From NCBI GenBank assembly GCA_034687125.1, contig JAQGBZ010000003.1, positions 310,001 to 374,000 of the forward strand: a stretch of 64,000 nucleotides of DNA, read 5' to 3'. Made by a program: the position numbers and the translations under genes. Below, one piece after another: positions 1 to 12,312 of this stretch (within the stretch, counting starts at the first letter, position 1; every line of letters starts with the position of its first letter). Origin of the DNA: Neelides folsomi (taxonomy: Eukaryota; Arthropoda; Collembola; Neelipleona; Neelidae). The notes below the pieces were generated by a model. That model did no database searches, was not told the origin of the DNA, and saw only the letters and a program-made list of their open reading frames with translations.

Positions 1-214
1 GACGAAGTAAGATTTACAATTTTACAACGTGCTCATTTGACATTTTTACAAAGTGCCCATTTAAGACTAATTTGAAATGGGGCAATTAGTTAAGTTTAAT
101 GACTATCGAACGATTGAAAAACCAATCTCAATTTAATGAATAATCGCCCTATTTTATTGTACCAGTAAGATTTAAACTGAGAGATTTATTATTAATTACT
201 TTTATTCCATGCAG

Positions 215-1826
215 GTAACGATTCGTTTTTCTGGTCAGAATGTTGGTAAAATGTTCTGCTGCTTCGTCGCTCCCAAAGTGTGTTATTCCATATCTCGACT
301 TAATTCGGCTGGTAATTACCTTGTGACATACCGGAGTGATTTAGTCCCAGGGCCGAATCCCGATTGGGTCTCAGTGACCGTCCTCGTCCGTCGGCTCTGC
401 AACGGCGATAAAGATGTCAATTTAAAGATTGAGTGTTGGCAAGTGCATCCAGGCGGAGCGGGACAGAAGATCGTTGGGAGTTGCATCACAACTCTCAATA
501 AATTAATAAGGATGGGAACGGGGGGAATTCCTTTGTCTGGCGGTGGGACTTTGATTGTCCATCAAGCAAAGGTCACAAAAGTTCATACATTTGTCGACTA
601 CATCCAAGGTGGAACTCAAATCCATTGCTGTATATCACTCGACTTTACCTGTGAGCCTTTTTTATAACTTCTAACTTAATAAGATTTCCTTTAGTACTTG
701 AGAGATTATAAGATCAAGCTTAGATTAAGAGTAAGAGATTAAAGGAAAAGTGGTTATTAAGCTTTGTTCAATTTACAGCTTCAAATGGAGATCCAAGAGA
801 TCGACAATCCCTGCATTATTTTTCACCCATTGCAGCAAATCAACCGAATCCGTATGAACAAGCGATTCGAACAGTTGGACTTATCATTCAAGATTACGAT
901 ACTGACAAGTTGTTTCCTGTTTATGGATTTGGAGCGAGGATTCCACCGAATCGTCAAGTGTCTCATAATTTCTTTATAACTCTCACGGATCAAGGGTACT
1001 GCCAAGGGATTGAAGGGATTCTTGAACAATATAGAAGATGTTTAAGGCGCATTGAACTCTACGGTCCGACCAACTTTTGCCCAGTTATTAAACATGTCTC
1101 AGATATGGCTGCTGAGAATCAAAATGGAGAACATTATTTTGTCCTTCTTATTATCACTGACGGCGTTATCACCGACATGCAACAAACTAAAGAAGTAAGT
1201 TGGAATAGTGATAAGTATTAAGATAAGAATATAGTGTAGGATGATAGGATGATATCATTTATAATAAATAGGACTGACAATGATGCAAACTATTTTATGA
1301 TTAAAATGTAAATCTAATTAAATAACTTGACCAGGCCATAGTCAACGCCTCAAATCTACCTGTTTCTCTCATCATCATTGGAGTCGGCGACGAGGATTTC
1401 GACGAAATGGAAGTTCTCGACGGCGACTCTGTCCGGATCTCATTCAAAGGGAACAAAGCCTCGAGAGACATCGTGCAGTTCGTTCCTTACAGAGACGCCC
1501 TTACTTGGCTCCATGACTCAATGGGGCGAGAGGCGGTGGAGCGATTCCTCAACCAGAGGAGTTCAATCGTGAGGGACAACATAGGAACCGAGGAGGCGGC
1601 AAAGGTCGCCGCCACTTCCATTTACAATAAGACCAATCAGCTGGCTCAGGCCAAGTTGGCCCAAGAAGTTTTGGCCGAAATTCCCGAGCAGCTCACGAGC
1701 TACATGAAGACCAAGGGGATTTTGCCCGGAGGAGAAAAAACTGGTGGCGGATCTCCTTCCAAGGAAAAGAAGGAAAATCCAGTGACTGAGCAGCCTGTAC
1801 CTAAACCCACAGAGCCAGGACCTTAA
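215..1826 (+). CDS. Copine, 3' part (second C2 domain and vWA/copine domain)
   Basis: Copines are cytosolic Ca2+-dependent phospholipid-binding proteins with two C2 domains and a C-terminal von Willebrand A-like domain. Three exons fit: 215-650, 779-1194 and 1335-1826, with phases that match (acceptor CAG at 212-214, donors GTGAGC and GTAAGT). Seen: the end of a C2 domain, then an A-domain with a MIDAS-type D-F-T-S-S at the first junction, and the copine hallmarks [27 protein letters not shown] and [12 protein letters not shown]. The first C2 domain and the start codon lie off the left edge. Between FVPYRDA and [13 protein letters not shown] there are about 45 residues more than in the vertebrate copines I know. 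The C-terminus is a Lys/Glu/Pro-rich tail. Bases 1-214 are intron. Family assignment is firm; which paralogue it is cannot be said. Confidence 0.93.
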
Positions 1827-1849
1827 CTCACATTTATCATTCTTTTTTT

Positions 1850-1855
1850 AATAAA
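1850..1855 (+). terminator. Poly(A) signal of the copine gene
   Basis: AATAAA lies 24 bases after the copine stop codon and is followed by an A/T-rich stretch. It is the only canonical hexamer close to this stop. Confidence 0.6.
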
Positions 1856-3185
1856 AAATTTATATTAAATTAATTGCAATTAACTTGAAACTAGTCAAGC
1901 TGACATTCTTAGCACAAGCTTCGACGAGCCCCACATGCTAATTGAGTTCATTTAAAAATTACTGCAGATAATAATAATTTACACAAATATGGTAATTGGC
2001 ATTCGGGTAAATTGACAGGGAATATATGGGAGGCATTGGTATTAAATCCTTATAAGTATCGTATACATTTAAATTATAACATTGGGGAATACAATATACA
2101 AAAACATTTATGGGCAAAAGGATATGAAAAAAATGAGGGTAAATTTTTGGCAAAAGTATTGAGGCAATGGAGCGTAAAAAGGAATCGTGTTTTTCTCTCT
2201 TGCTAAAATTTTTACAACTCTTCTCAATCTTTATTATGAATATGAAGTAGTTAAATAAGTATGATAATGTTGTTGGGGTGGGATCCTTAATACACCTTCC
2301 ACATCGTGACTCGTGACACTAATATCTTAAAACTCGTATTTTAAACTCAATTACTCACATGGACGTAGGAATAATTGACTTGTATGCCTGGGCCTTGTAG
2401 GATCAAGAATGAGTGAAAATGAAGACAGGGTAAGAAAGACATTGGGAGAAATTGAAGGGAAAAGTAATGAGTACAGGAGTTAAACAAGCGTCAAGAAGAC
2501 TCTTCGATCGTTTTTATCTATAAGTTGTTGAGCTAGCCAATTAAACACCCAATATATGGTTGAATAGGTCCGTAGCTAATCTAGCTAATAGGAATTGCAC
2601 ACGTGGGAAAGATTTTCCCTTGCATTTGCACTTGACCATTGTGAGAGATTGTTGTCAAGTTGGATGGACTTCTACTGATCAAAGCGAATAGACACATATT
2701 AAAAAAATGAGATGGACGTCCGTTTCGACGTTCACACACATTGTTCGGGAAACGAGTTCTCTAACTTGGTTTCCAGGTTATAGAATTTTACTGCAAAGGA
2801 TTGGAGAGTGAAGTTTAATAATTGAGGGGGAGAAACAATGGGAGGAATATTACACACGTCGATACGAAGACGTAGCGACCAGCGAACACTTCAACTAATA
2901 TCAGTTTCAATTTGACTCTTAATCACGCTCAACCAACCTTCCCCGACCACACACATTTTTTATCAAAAACATTTCGAACCATTCCAAAAAATTCATTCCT
3001 TGACCCTAAGCTCTAGCTAAAGTGTTCAATTAAACACATCGACCAGTAATAAAATCATCCATTAAACCAATTAAAATAATAAAAGGAAATTCCAAGCTAA
3101 TTCTCGACAATTTGATTTAATTTGTGTTGAATAAGCTTCCGGTGTTTTTAAGTGTTTCATTAAAGTTTTTCCAAAAGAGTTTAAA
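1856..3185. other. Intergenic, including the probable promoter and 5' UTR of the next gene
   Basis: No coding region is supported. The short ORFs around 1959-2206 on both strands match nothing and lie in AT-rich DNA. From about 2750 to 3185 the sequence is less AT-rich, lacks ORFs and runs into the start codon at 3186, so it probably holds the promoter and 5' leader of the first small membrane-protein gene. I see no clear TATA box. Confidence 0.4.
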
Positions 3186-3776
3186 ATGGAGAGTGGACGA
3201 GTGTCAAATTTAGCCATTTCCTTATTGTTCACTTTCTCCCTTTTTTCCATTGTCTTTGCTGGAGATGATGAGAAAATTAAAGAAAATGTTCATTTGATCA
3301 ATTGGGGAGCCACTGGGGAAACCGAAGTTACCGGAAGATCATGGGCTGATAATCTCTCATTATCTGGTGGCAGTTTCTTCACATCTCTCTTCATTTACGC
3401 TATTTTTCCAGCCCTTCTCATGTACATGATCGTCTACGTGACATATTTCTTTGTAACCATCCGAGCCCATTATTTGGGTCTTGGCAAACATTTCCTCATG
3501 AGGAAGGGAGAATCGGGAGAAGAATTGTTTGGATTCGGTGTTATAGAAGATCATCTCGACAAGTAAGATATTTTTCAATTTGAATTAAAAGTGACCTTCA
3601 ATTTTCTGACCTCTTTCAATCCGCCCTACTTGTTTACATTTCCTTCCAACTTTCTTCCTTCCTTATTGATAAAAAACTTCCTCTCTTTGTCTTCGACGTA
3701 CGTGATGATCCTTATCTCTTGTTTCACTTTCTCACACAGATCAAAGGAGAAGTACGGAGGAGGAAATCAGCACTAA
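3186..3776 (+). CDS. Small single-pass membrane protein, family member 1
   Basis: Not a recognised family. Exon 1 is 3186-3562 and exon 2 is 3740-3776, joined by a phase-2 intron (donor AA|GTAAGA, acceptor CACACAG), giving 137 residues. Seen: an N-terminal signal peptide (about residues 1-25, ending near VFAG), an acidic extracellular part of about 40 residues, one membrane segment with an early proline (IFPALLMYMIVYV and on to YFFV), then a basic cytosolic tail. Unspliced, the frame stops at the TAA inside the donor; spliced, it ends SKEKYGGGNQH. Three similar genes follow on the same strand at 6573, 11595 and 14419, and it is the most divergent of the four. Inference: tandem duplicates of a type I membrane protein of unknown role. 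A canonical AATAAA lies at 4203-4208. Confidence 0.72.
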
Positions 3777-6572
3777 AGACGAGTTTTGTTCTTGTTTAAC
3801 CCGAATTCCAATTGATTTTATTGGTACAATGGCATTAGTGAAACACGGGAGACGAAATAATTAATACTCTCTCACCTATTTATTGAGAGAATTATTATCT
3901 CATTTTTATCATTAAAATGTATTTTTTTGCACTTTTAATCTCTTTCTCTCTTGATTGTGTACGAAATAAGTAAATTTTATTTGTCATATAAAATGAGCCA
4001 AAATATAGTTTGTACTCTTAACATTGTTAATTCTTAACTTACTCTTTATCCTACCTAATATTTATTTCTTGGTTCAACTTGATTCAAATGAATGTGCAAA
4101 ATAATGAACATGCAATGCCAAATGCTAATATTTAATATTAATTTATTTTCTATTTATTTTCTTAATTGTTGTTTTTATATTTAATTGTCGTTGTTGTTGT
4201 TTAATAAATGTGAGTTTTTATACCTAGATTTGTTTAATTCAAAATTTCTAATCCCAGTGGAAATAACACACGGAGTTATTTCCACTGGGAAGAATTCCAT
4301 TCAAAGACTTGAATCTGTCGAGTGAGAAAAGGTGTAACGCAGTGAGCGAATGTCGAATGATGATTTACATCAAAATGCATTTACAAGTTATTCGAGAGAT
4401 TCGAGAAATGTAAATTGAATTTCATTGGACACGAGTTGTTGAACGTGTCCACGTAGAGTCACGTGTTGGTTTTGTATTCAATTAAGAAGACCTATCAATT
4501 TCAATGAGGTTTATTTAAGTGATTGAAGTTACAGTAATGAGATTGAACATTGGAGAGGAGAGAGGTTTTCCCCAGCTTGAGATTTTGTTCATTAGCTTTA
4601 TTACTAATAAATACATATTCTATAATCCAAGTGAGCTTCGTGTGGTTCACTGTGGTAAAACCTTTATGATTTATATTGAAGATTCTAATGAGAAAATGAG
4701 AATTATGACAGGTAAGTTGGATCGCCTCAAACGGACCGAGTAGTATATCAAAATGAGAAAAGAAATTGACATTCATAGCATTGTTCTATTGAAAATTGGT
4801 GGAATGAAACCGCGCCTTCTGTCCTATATTTTTCAAGTTTTCTACGAGCAAATCAATATTCTTTATACAATTTCACACATAATTTGCTTATAGACTATTC
4901 AAGTTTAATCAAAATTCCCAAATCACATTAAAGCCATTTAATTTTTCCTATTTAATTATTTTTATTGAGATTATCAAAATTTATTATTTAAAAGTTTCTT
5001 TGGAGCACGAAATGTATGTGATAAGTTGATGAGCTGTGAGATATTAAAAATTAATTACATAATAGGAGACTCGTATAAACACTAAACACACTAAGAGTAA
5101 ATACAATAATACAACCAGATATGAATAAAATACAATAAAATACAAGGTATACTTTGAACAGTAAATTAAAAGGGTCCAATCGAATATTTTGTTTGTTTCT
5201 CTTAATTAGGCTTAATCCTCGGTTTCACTTTTAATTATCCTCAATGAGGCTACCGGTAATGGTTCAACTAACGATAATGCTCATTGAGCCACGGGAGATC
5301 TTAATGAAGTTCACGGTCAAATCTTCCTCAAAGACATAAAGAAAGTCGGCGTTTTTTAAGATAAAGGTGCTTTGTTTTATAGGCCTATCTTCAATCTCCT
5401 CGTGTAATAACGCCCAAAACAAATACTGAAATGTGAAGGGTGAGAGGAGAAAGCGGCATCAGCTATTGTTAGGATCATACATAGTAATAAATTTTCTATA
5501 GTTAGTAAATGAGACGGTGAATTATCTCTAGTTGGTAAATTAGAGGTGTTATTGATGAAGATGGGTGATGGCCATTAAGGGATGATGAGCGTGCGGCGAA
5601 ATGAGCTCAGGTGAGGAGCTTTAAGGTGAGTAAGGGTGAAGCGAAACGAGAAGATAGAAGAGATGAAGGGCAAGGGCCACACGTTCATGTGTATTAAACT
5701 TAAACTATGACTCTGTGCGTTTAAACCTGCTCTCACAATTCTGGCTTATATGAAGTATTTGGCCAAAGAAATTCCTGCAAGGATGAATATACCAGTATGA
5801 ATATATCGAATATCATTGCAGAGGATACAACCGGTTTGTTCAAATGTATGTGTGATCATTTGATCATGTATTTATTATATATGAAGAGCATTGGACGTGA
5901 CTCCCCCATGCCCTCATAATGGGAATTGCGGGTTGAGTCTTCGTACCTTTCTGTTATGATTCGCTTGTAGGTTTTCAGGTTAGATGGGTAGGTGGGCAAC
6001 TCCCTTGATTTTCACCTCCTCGCGGGTTTATTTTATATATACCTTCAAACTCATGTTGACTTTGGATTTGGGGTTGGGGATTAAGTAACGTCTGAAGAGA
6101 CGCGTTGAGGAATTTGTTCAGTTCTTCTTCTTCGCCCACTCAATCCACTTGGCTCCTTTCAATTCCTCTTTTCTGGTTTTCTTTTAATTCCCTCATTTGT
6201 CAATCACCCTTTATCGTTTCATCGGAAGAAAGTAATTGAAAATCAATTTGAGAAAAAAAATCTTGAGAAAAAACTTTTTAGTATTCAAGTTTTTATAGCT
6301 TGCGTTTTGCATTTCAATCAGACGAATTACAACGTAATATTTAGCAAAGTAATTGAAGTAATTGATAATTGGCGGCGTGTCTGAAAGATTGCAACGGAAC
6401 GGTAAAGAAATTCCATATAATACTCTTTTCATTATATAAACCAGATTTTAGTAATAAAAAATTTATTGACTTATTGGATCAAGAAAAAAATTATATGCGA
6501 GAGAGCACAAGTGAAGAAAAGGGAATTAAAAATGATTATTTTTTAATTAGATAATTAGCGAAGAGGATTAAG
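3777..6572. other. Intergenic between membrane-protein genes 1 and 2
   Basis: No supported gene. The stretch holds a perfect hairpin at 4253-4289 (listed separately). From about 5550 to 6130 it is richer in G+C, and a TATATATA-like run near 6035-6042 and a TTCAGTTC sequence near 6117 could belong to the promoter of the gene starting at 6573. This is weak evidence. The ORFs at 4501-4776 overlap on both strands and resemble nothing. Confidence 0.35.
4253..4289. repeat. Perfect 15-bp inverted repeat (hairpin)
   Basis: CCCAGTGGAAATAAC at 4253-4267 is exactly complementary to 4275-4289, with a 7-base loop. It lies in non-coding AT-rich DNA 3' of the first small membrane-protein gene. It could be a short element remnant or a structured 3' RNA. 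It is not near a splice site. Confidence 0.8.
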
Positions 6573-7104
6573 ATGGAATTCCTTCGCATTTCGCTGCTTT
6601 TAATCATCTCGGTGGTTTTCGGGGAGTGCGCCGGTGGACGAAGGGATTTGCAACGAAGAGATGAAGGACGGGATTTGGAAGAGCGAAGCGACTTTTGGTC
6701 CTTTAATTCCATACTTACAAATGGATTCATCTTCGTTGGCATTCCCATTATTATGCTGATCTTCGTCTTCCAAATCTCTTATTTGTTCTACATCATTAAG
6801 ATGAGCTTCAACTCGAACGTTGACTCCATCCACATTCTGAGGAAAAGAGACGTGGATCCGGGACGACGAATTTCAACAAGTCTCACTCAACGAGTTCTCA
6901 AGAGCATTGAGTGAATCTTCTTTATTGTAAGCGATCAATTAGCAAACTAGCAATAAAGTAGACCGCATTTAATATTTTTATATACATTATCTTATACCGA
7001 ACTAATGCATTTATATACATATTGTTAGAATTAAATTGTTATTAAATGGAAACTTGAAATATTAATGACAATGATTTTCTCTTTACAGAAACTTACCCAT
7101 ATGA
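6573..7104 (+). CDS. Small single-pass membrane protein, family member 2
   Basis: Not a recognised family. Exon 1 is 6573-6910. A phase-2 intron (donor GA|GTGAAT, acceptor TTTACAG at 7082-7088) leads to a tiny exon 7089-7104, giving 117 residues ending SIENLPI. If unspliced it stops at 6914 with 113 residues. Seen: a signal peptide (about 1-20, ending near GECAG), a strongly charged Arg/Asp/Glu ectodomain (21-48), one membrane segment with an early proline (GIPIIMLIFVFQISYLFYI), then a basic tail ending LTQRVLKSIE. The gene at 14419 has the nearly identical LTQRVLDSI at the same place. This shared C-terminal motif and the early proline are the evidence for a family. The donor is weaker than in members 1 and 4, so the last exon is uncertain. 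Confidence 0.72.
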
Positions 7105-10100
7105 AAACGTGCAATTGAAACGTATGTAATTTTGAATTGAAGATTACTTCAGATGCTAATAATCAAGATTATTCGAAAGTCAATTTTATTACCAATTATT
7201 TACCTTTTAAGTTATAACAAAATAATGCCAAATTATTTTAAATATTTTAATAAATACATAAGTAATGTATAGTTATAAGTATTTATTTAAACATTTTTAT
7301 AGGTATATTATTTAGATTTTATATTATTTATATTGTATGGTAATTATTATAAGTTTTTAGTAAATGTTCAAGCAGAAAGAGCCATTCTGTATTTATTTTT
7401 AATTGATAGTAATTAATTAGTAACTTATTATGTGTAAATGATATGGAAAGTTAAAATGTTTATCTTGGACATTTATTGGCGATTCTTCACTTTATCAGAG
7501 AACCTTTGTTTATTTAATATTAATTATTTATATCGCATTATCACTTGATGACGCCTGATTTACCTCATTAAAGTTAGGAAAAAAAATATTTACATGCCTA
7601 CACAGACCCAGCACCCAGATGTGCTATTAGTTATTCGAGTTGATAAAAAGTTTGTATACCAAAAGTAGCTTACGACATACCTTGTGTCATTATTTAGGAA
7701 TTTAATACCAAATATTAAGCAGTCACTGCTAATTTAGCAGTTGGAGTCTATGTAGTGCTAAAGTATTAAACTAAAGCGCTACTAAAGTCTGTTTGTTCAT
7801 CTTTGTTTAAACTACTGACAAATAAAATGCATTGTCAATAGATTGGCGACTACGACCATTGGTATTTTTATTACCTTTAAAAATAAAGATTTTTTTATAC
7901 TTTCTACAAATATTTACCAAATATGAACACTTGTAAAACCAATTGTCTTTACCAAATAAATTAATTGTATTTATGTATTCAATAAGTTTTATTTAAGGTA
8001 TATATTTACCTATACTTATGTAATGAGTAAAATATGAAATAAACAAATTACAATATTATTTTTGATAGTGCAATACCTACTAAATAAATTGATGCTCCAT
8101 TAAATTTTAAATAATATTTCACATAATGTTTTATAAACTATTTAGACTTTACCCATAATACATATGTAGATGCATACCAAAATGTGTAAAGTATCCTTTA
8201 ATCAAAATACAGATATCTTTATATGTTAACTTTATATCTTACTTTAATAAGTAATCATTTAATGACTTCGGGCCTTAAATGTTAATTAGTAATGATATAT
8301 TGTTGAATAATAAAATGAACAATAATGCTTTACCGAATGTTCTTTTGTTTTTAAACTTTTCCTTTATTACAAAGTAATGTTCTTTATTTAAAAAGTCTAC
8401 TCTACACTTAAAATCTAAAAACACATGATTTATATATTCTGATTATAAGTATTAAACCCTTATTATTCCATATTGTATTAAATTAGTATTTTGGCACATT
8501 TTTACAGTAAGATAGTGATTAATTTATTCTTTCTTTCCACTCATCTTGTTTGACCTTTTAATTTATATGCAAATATGCAGTATTTTAAACACGTTTATTC
8601 ATTGTCCATTTATAAATATTTTATATAAATATATTATTATTATTGTAATGATAAATTTTAGATATATGTAGCATCGATGCAGATGTTAATGTCTTAAAAA
8701 CTGTTATTTCATAGACATTTATATTACTTACTTTTAGAGGAAAGTTGATTTAAAATAAAGAAGGCTCACTTCATTTTGAGGAGTATAACAATCTTTAAAT
8801 CTTTATTCATTTAAAATAATATTTATACATAATATATAAAATATGTATGTAATAAAATATAAACAAACACAATGACATCGTTGATGATATTCAATAATCT
8901 AATTGATAAACTTACCCCTCACCTTAAAAAATTATTTTACATTAAATAGGTATGCTATACGGTACGTATGTAAATACTTAATAAATCATTATGCTGTCTT
9001 ATCTTCTTGCAACCAAATTCCGTTTATAAACATTGCACTGGTAATTTATATTTAAACGCTTATATGCAAGCGACTAATTAAGTAGTGATATAAGCTCATG
9101 TGAGCTAACAGTTTTTGTATTCTTCAAGTTTGCTAATTAACGGTAAACCATTTAAATTTTTAGAGTAGAAAACAATAAGATAAGCCTTGTAGGATTGGAA
9201 TAGCTAAAATAAAATTGCGTGCCTCACCTTTTCTTCAGTTCAGGTTCAAAGAATTATTTATTAACCTCTCCGCATATTCGAAATCTGTGTGAGTAATGAA
9301 CACGTAAGAGTGGTATTATTTTCATATAAAAAGTGTGTCATATTCGTGTGATAATCCTTTGGTTCAGACATACAGTCTGACACACTTCCATGTAAAACTC
9401 CCTCAAACCAATTGAAAAGATTTGATGAACTTTGAGCAGATTTAACCAACACACAACATGCATTATTTGTAAGATCAACCTGCGCATTTATCAATAATAA
9501 GTTCTCTGATTCTTTGTAATACAGAAAGTATGTCTGAGAATGAATCATAAATTGCGGATTCATAGAAGGGTTTTCTTCACATGATAGAATGGGGATTCAC
9601 ACAGGTGATTGGAGTGATAACTTGAAAAAGGTGATGATAGGTTTAATATTTGACCTCTCTGCATAATAATATTGAGATCATTATTTTCCACATGGTTCTT
9701 GGTGCGGTTGTGGGCGGCGATTGGGAATTTGGAATTTTTAACGATCGTCGAGGCAGAGTGAATGAAAGAAAGATGTGTGAAAATTTAATAACTATACATG
9801 TGGGAAATCAAGTTCTGAGGACCCACATTAAACGAACATTTAACATACATAGTTTACTTCACACATATACTTATGTTGATCTCTGTTTAACATAGTTTGA
9901 ACCTTTCAGGTATTTTTCCAAAACTTGGAATTTAATGTGAAATTTTTCGGCCCTGCTGAAGACGCTCCCTGACTGCTGAACTTAATAAAAGTTTGAGTAA
10001 TATTTAACTACAGATGTATAAGTATGCATAAGTAGTCTGTATAAGGTTGTTGAAATTCATATGGAGTTGCATTAGCAAATAAGCAAAGATCTTCGGCAAG

Positions 10101-11594
10101 GTGGTGAAAAGGATGTCCGATGATGGGTTGGATCCTTTATGCAAATGATAGGAAAAAAGAAGAAACTGTGGCGAACCCGATGGACTTGTGAGAGAGTTGG
10201 AACGTTTCACGTTTGGCCACAACGGTGACTCCGGCAGGTGGACGAGGTGGGCAATTAGTAGGTTTTCAGGTGAGCCGGTTTTCGACAGAGGAGTTCGAAT
10301 TGGAGTATCTGCACACCTCAAGTCACATTCCAACGATTTCGCCTCTCCTCGTCCTCGCTGATGCTACTTATCGGGTTTGGAAGGAAAATTGATTTCATTC
10401 ATTTCCACCCGACTTAACTTTCTTCTTCTTCCCTTCGACTTCTTGGTCTCCTCGTCGTCTCGAGTCCTCATTGTGAGTCGCGCCTTCACCTCTGCCAGAT
10501 TCCCAGAAGGATCTTGACAAATTAATCATCACTTCTTCTCTCATCCAAAACCTACGCCGGCCACCGTGAGAATATTACTAAAACACACACCAATTAAGAT
10601 TAATAATCATACCAAAACATTACACAAAATGTTATTAATTGCAATATTCTTCTAGCGTCATTAATTCATCTTTCTTAACAACACCTTTTCTTTGATTTTC
10701 TTCTTCTTTACCTATATTTCACATTGTTGGATTAAGTTACTTCCGACGAGACATGTTCGCATGCACATTGTCTTTATATTCGGAAGATTTCTTATCTAAA
10801 CTTTGGCGTTAGAAAAGATTTCTTCTTTTACTGTCTTTCCAATTTCAATTCTTATTTCTCTATCGATTTCAAATTCAAATTGAACTGTTTGAATTGGAAG
10901 CTTTGTGTTATACGGTAGATTTGATTTTTTACAAGTATTTTAGCTTTGTAGTAATAAAAAGCACTTAAATTATTGTTAATTTGTTCTTTCTGTTAAATAT
11001 CGTTTTTTCTTTATATTTTACAGTTAAAAAATTCACTTAAAAGTGATTTCGGTAAATATTTGGTTACAGTTATTTTTATTTACATTTTTGGGATTTGACC
11101 TTTATTTATTGCATGTACATATGAGTAAGTTGTAAGTATGTCTTTATTATATTTGTTGGAAAGTATTCGAAACAATTTAAGAAGGATTTCAAGTAGGATC
11201 TTCAAGTGGTTTTTTGAACAGGATATTGGATAGATCATGTTTATGTGCCAATACAATTAATGGGACAAACTGTTATTGCTTATATCCTTATACCTACTTA
11301 AGGATGCATTATTTGTTTAGGGTGGTTAAGGTTTGCATGCTGCATGTTGGACAACTTAAAGTAGAAAAAATTGGCTCATAATTATCTTTAGTTGATTAAA
11401 TTGAGTTTACAGGTACTCATTATGTTTAAAATAGCTCCTCATTGTCAGTCTTATTAATTTATTAAATTGGTCCTGGGACACATTTGGATTGTTGGTGTTT
11501 GGGCGTATGGGAATCTCTGCTTAGTGTAGCTTAGATGGAGATTGTATTTATTGGAAAAGAGTGACTGACGAAGCGAGAGGGCGGTTTTTGTTAG
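7105..11594. other. Long intergenic region between membrane-protein genes 2 and 3
   Basis: 7105-9250 is very AT-rich, with no ORF worth calling. 9261-9563 holds a 100-codon minus-strand ORF, listed separately with low confidence. 10100-10580 is clearly richer in G+C and pyrimidine-rich, and ends with a possible donor (GGCCACC|GTGAGA, near 10568). It may be the promoter and a non-coding first exon of the gene at 11595, with an intron of about 1 kb. That is inference from composition and one splice site only. Confidence 0.35.
9261..9563 (-). CDS. Unsupported 100-codon ORF
   Basis: An ATG-initiated ORF on the minus strand in a patch less AT-rich than its surroundings. The translation contains three N-glycosylation sequons (NMT, NTT and a possible NNT context) and several cysteines, but has no signal peptide, no membrane segment and no family I recognise. 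An ORF of this length can occur by chance in 64 kb. Recorded only because the local composition and length are suggestive. Confidence 0.15.
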   Translation of the reverse strand: MNPQFMIHSQTYFLYYKESENLLLINAQVDLTNNACCVLVKSAQSSSNLFNWFEGVLHGSVSDCMSEPKDYHTNMTHFLYENNTTLTCSLLTQISNMRRG

Positions 11595-12312
11595 ATGCTG
11601 ATGCTGCTCAAGGTCTCTCTCGTGTTCATGATGTTCGGTGTCTGGATGACGACCGCGGAGCCGCCACCCATCACACTCGACTCATCTGGTTCGGAATACG
11701 CCAAGGCCACACTCCAATCGTATCATCATGTGGTAGATCACGCAGCGAAGCCGCATTATGCTGAGGAGACGAACCTGGTCCACATCATCGCTTTCCTGGC
11801 TGTCCCGCTCATCCTCATCCCGGTCATCGCGATGGCGTGCATGTGGCTGGTGAAGCCAAAGGACCCATGGGGACATCCTGGATACGGCTACGGAGGACAT
11901 GGAGGACACGGAGGACTCGGAATCGAAGTCGGAATCCCCGGCGTCGCTTCGGCCATCTTCAGGAGCGCCAAGGACGATCTTCGAACCAACGCCAGGAAGA
12001 TGAACTCGGAGACGACTGGGAGGATTCTCAAAAATTTGTAAAATCTTCATTGATAGCGTAAGATGTTTTTTCCTGTGTAATCATCACTAATTGTGAACTT
12101 GATTCGAATTTCGAACACGTTTTTTAATGAGGGTGACGTTTTCACAATGCAATGTATCCTTGCACTGGGCTTATACAAATGTAGAAATTAATTATGCAAA
12201 TCAGATTAGAGGGACTTAAACAATAAGGAGGTTAATGTTTAAAGAAAATGAAAATGAAATTTGAGTCTCTTATCATTTCAGGTTACGTTTTCTGGCTCAA
12301 AGCGTCGAGTGA
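11595..12312 (+). CDS. Small single-pass membrane protein, family member 3 (Gly/His-rich tail)
   Basis: Not a recognised family. Exon 1 is 11595-12037 and exon 2 is 12282-12312, joined by a phase-2 intron (donor TT|GTAAAA, acceptor CATTTCAG), giving 157 residues ending NLLRFLAQSVE. Unspliced it stops at 12041. Seen: a signal peptide (about 1-21), an ectodomain of about 45 residues, a membrane segment AVPLILIPVIAMACMWLV, then a cytosolic Gly/His/Tyr-rich stretch (GYGYGGHGGHGG), and ARKMNSETTGRILKNL near the end. The LVH followed by PLIxxP pattern matches the gene at 14419, and TTGRILKNL sits where the others have TQRVLxSI. Local G+C is higher than in the neighbours. The start was chosen as the first ATG before the hydrophobic leader; M3 is an alternative. 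Confidence 0.75.

Noticed and set aside
10004-10333. 109-codon minus-strand ORF
   Set aside because: No signal peptide or domain, and the ATG lies within the G+C-rich patch that looks like a promoter for the gene at 11595.
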